From NCBI GenBank assembly GCA_016213505.1, contig JACRAF010000037.1:1-56649 (forward strand): 56,649 nucleotides of DNA. The letters run 5' to 3'. Both the position numbers and the translations under genes were made by a program. This document shows, one piece after another, positions 56,312-56,649 of the stretch (positions within the stretch are counted from its first letter, which is position 1; the number at the start of each line of letters is the position of its first letter). This DNA is from Devosia nanyangense. GTDB lineage: Bacteria > Pseudomonadota > Alphaproteobacteria > Rhizobiales > Devosiaceae. Below the pieces are notes generated by a model. It did not search any database. It was not told the origin of the DNA and was given only the letters and a program-made list of their open reading frames with translations.

Positions 56312-56649
56312 GCCCCTCGCGGTCGGCCAGTCCCCCACCCCGGCTTGCTGAGGTCTTCGCCGGCCGCGAAGACCAAGCGCGCCGGCTCCGCCACACAGCG
56401 TTCCTTCATGGGCTTCGATCCGTCCCGCAGGGCAAATCGCGCCAGTGGCGCGATTTGAGGGGAGAAGGCCATGAGAGCTACGCTCGAATGGCAGGGGCCG
56501 GCGCAGCCGGTGGGTGGGGTGCCGCGAGCACCGAAAGTGACTCGTGATCGCCTCCAAAACACCCGCAACATCAATCTCTTACTCACCCGACTCCCCGACT
56601 TATCCCCGCGCGTTCCGCCGGTGCTATTCTCCGCCTCAGCTGACCGCGC
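56312..56649. repeat. Palindrome-rich intergenic tail
   Basis: No gene is supported. Two perfect hairpins stand out: GGTCTTCGC/GCGAAGACC (56352-56360 with 56366-56374) and CAAATCGCGCC/GGCGCGATTTG (56433-56443 with 56447-56457). The layout of GC-rich palindromes and short open frames resembles dispersed intergenic repeat elements of rhizobial-type genomes. The first hairpin may also end SDR transcription. Confidence 0.5.

Noticed and set aside
1..56649. CRISPR array, insertion sequence or prophage
   Set aside because: No spaced direct repeats, transposase motifs or phage structural genes were seen; the only tandem repeat noted is the 10-bp one at 30591.

Overview
The window is GC-rich and densely packed. 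It comes from an alphaproteobacterium, most likely Hyphomicrobiales: there is a MucR/Ros-type regulator at about 35.0-35.5 kb, several sugar ABC operons, ATGA stop/start overlaps, and a YcaO-TfuA pair of the rhizobial type. Species cannot be named from the sequence. Most of the window is accessory catabolic DNA arranged as a chain of transport-and-degradation islands, separated by regulators and by scars of deleted genes. The only RNA gene seen is a tRNA-Ser(GCT) at 53.5 kb. I saw no insertion sequence, phage gene or CRISPR array.

Region 1 (1-14.2 kb): the 3' part of a D-threonine-aldolase-like gene; a leftward SDR-GntR-RidA operon; a rightward operon of NagA-like deacetylase, two paralogous small proteins, a Gfo/Idh/MocA oxidoreductase and a BNR sialidase; a leftward AraC-sialidase-MFS operon whose transporter carries a C-terminal HEAT-repeat domain; a phytanoyl-CoA dioxygenase-like protein; and an M81 (MlrC) metallopeptidase. 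Together they suggest uptake and breakdown of an N-acylated or amino sugar.

Region 2 (14.2-24.5 kb): a leftward oligopeptide ABC operon (binding protein, fused double ATPase, two permeases) ending in a proline-iminopeptidase-like hydrolase. A decayed piece follows, combining a proline-racemase/hydroxyproline-epimerase start with an FAD D-amino-acid dehydrogenase. A DapA-family gene closely resembling the pyrroline-4-hydroxy-2-carboxylate deaminase group, an FCD-type GntR regulator and an aldo/keto reductase lie on the other side. I read this as an eroded hydroxyproline-peptide utilisation locus.

Region 3 (24.5-35.1 kb): two ribose-type ABC transporters flank one LacI regulator and share a 19-bp operator-like site upstream of each binding-protein gene. 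The second transporter has its two permeases fused into one 756-residue protein and a single-domain ATPase.

Region 4 (35.0-41.2 kb): MucR; a SARP/BTAD-TPR regulator; a 63-residue small protein; a YcaO enzyme; TfuA; and a LuxR-HTH protein with an unrecognised C-terminal half. This looks like a compact, probably uncharacterised YcaO-TfuA peptide-modification locus and is the most interesting part of the window. Next to it is a deletion scar made of a ROK-like 3' end and an ABC ATPase 3' half.

Region 5 (41.3-56.6 kb): GMC oxidoreductase, creatininase-family hydrolase, RbsD/FucU, ribokinase, and a MalEFG-type ABC importer without its own ATPase. Facing it is a leftward BtpA/SgcQ - M42 peptidase - FGGY kinase operon that resembles the E. 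coli sgcQ/sgcX pairing. Then come a ribokinase scar, tRNA-Ser, a PAS-GGDEF diguanylate cyclase, an SDR, and a palindrome-rich intergenic tail.
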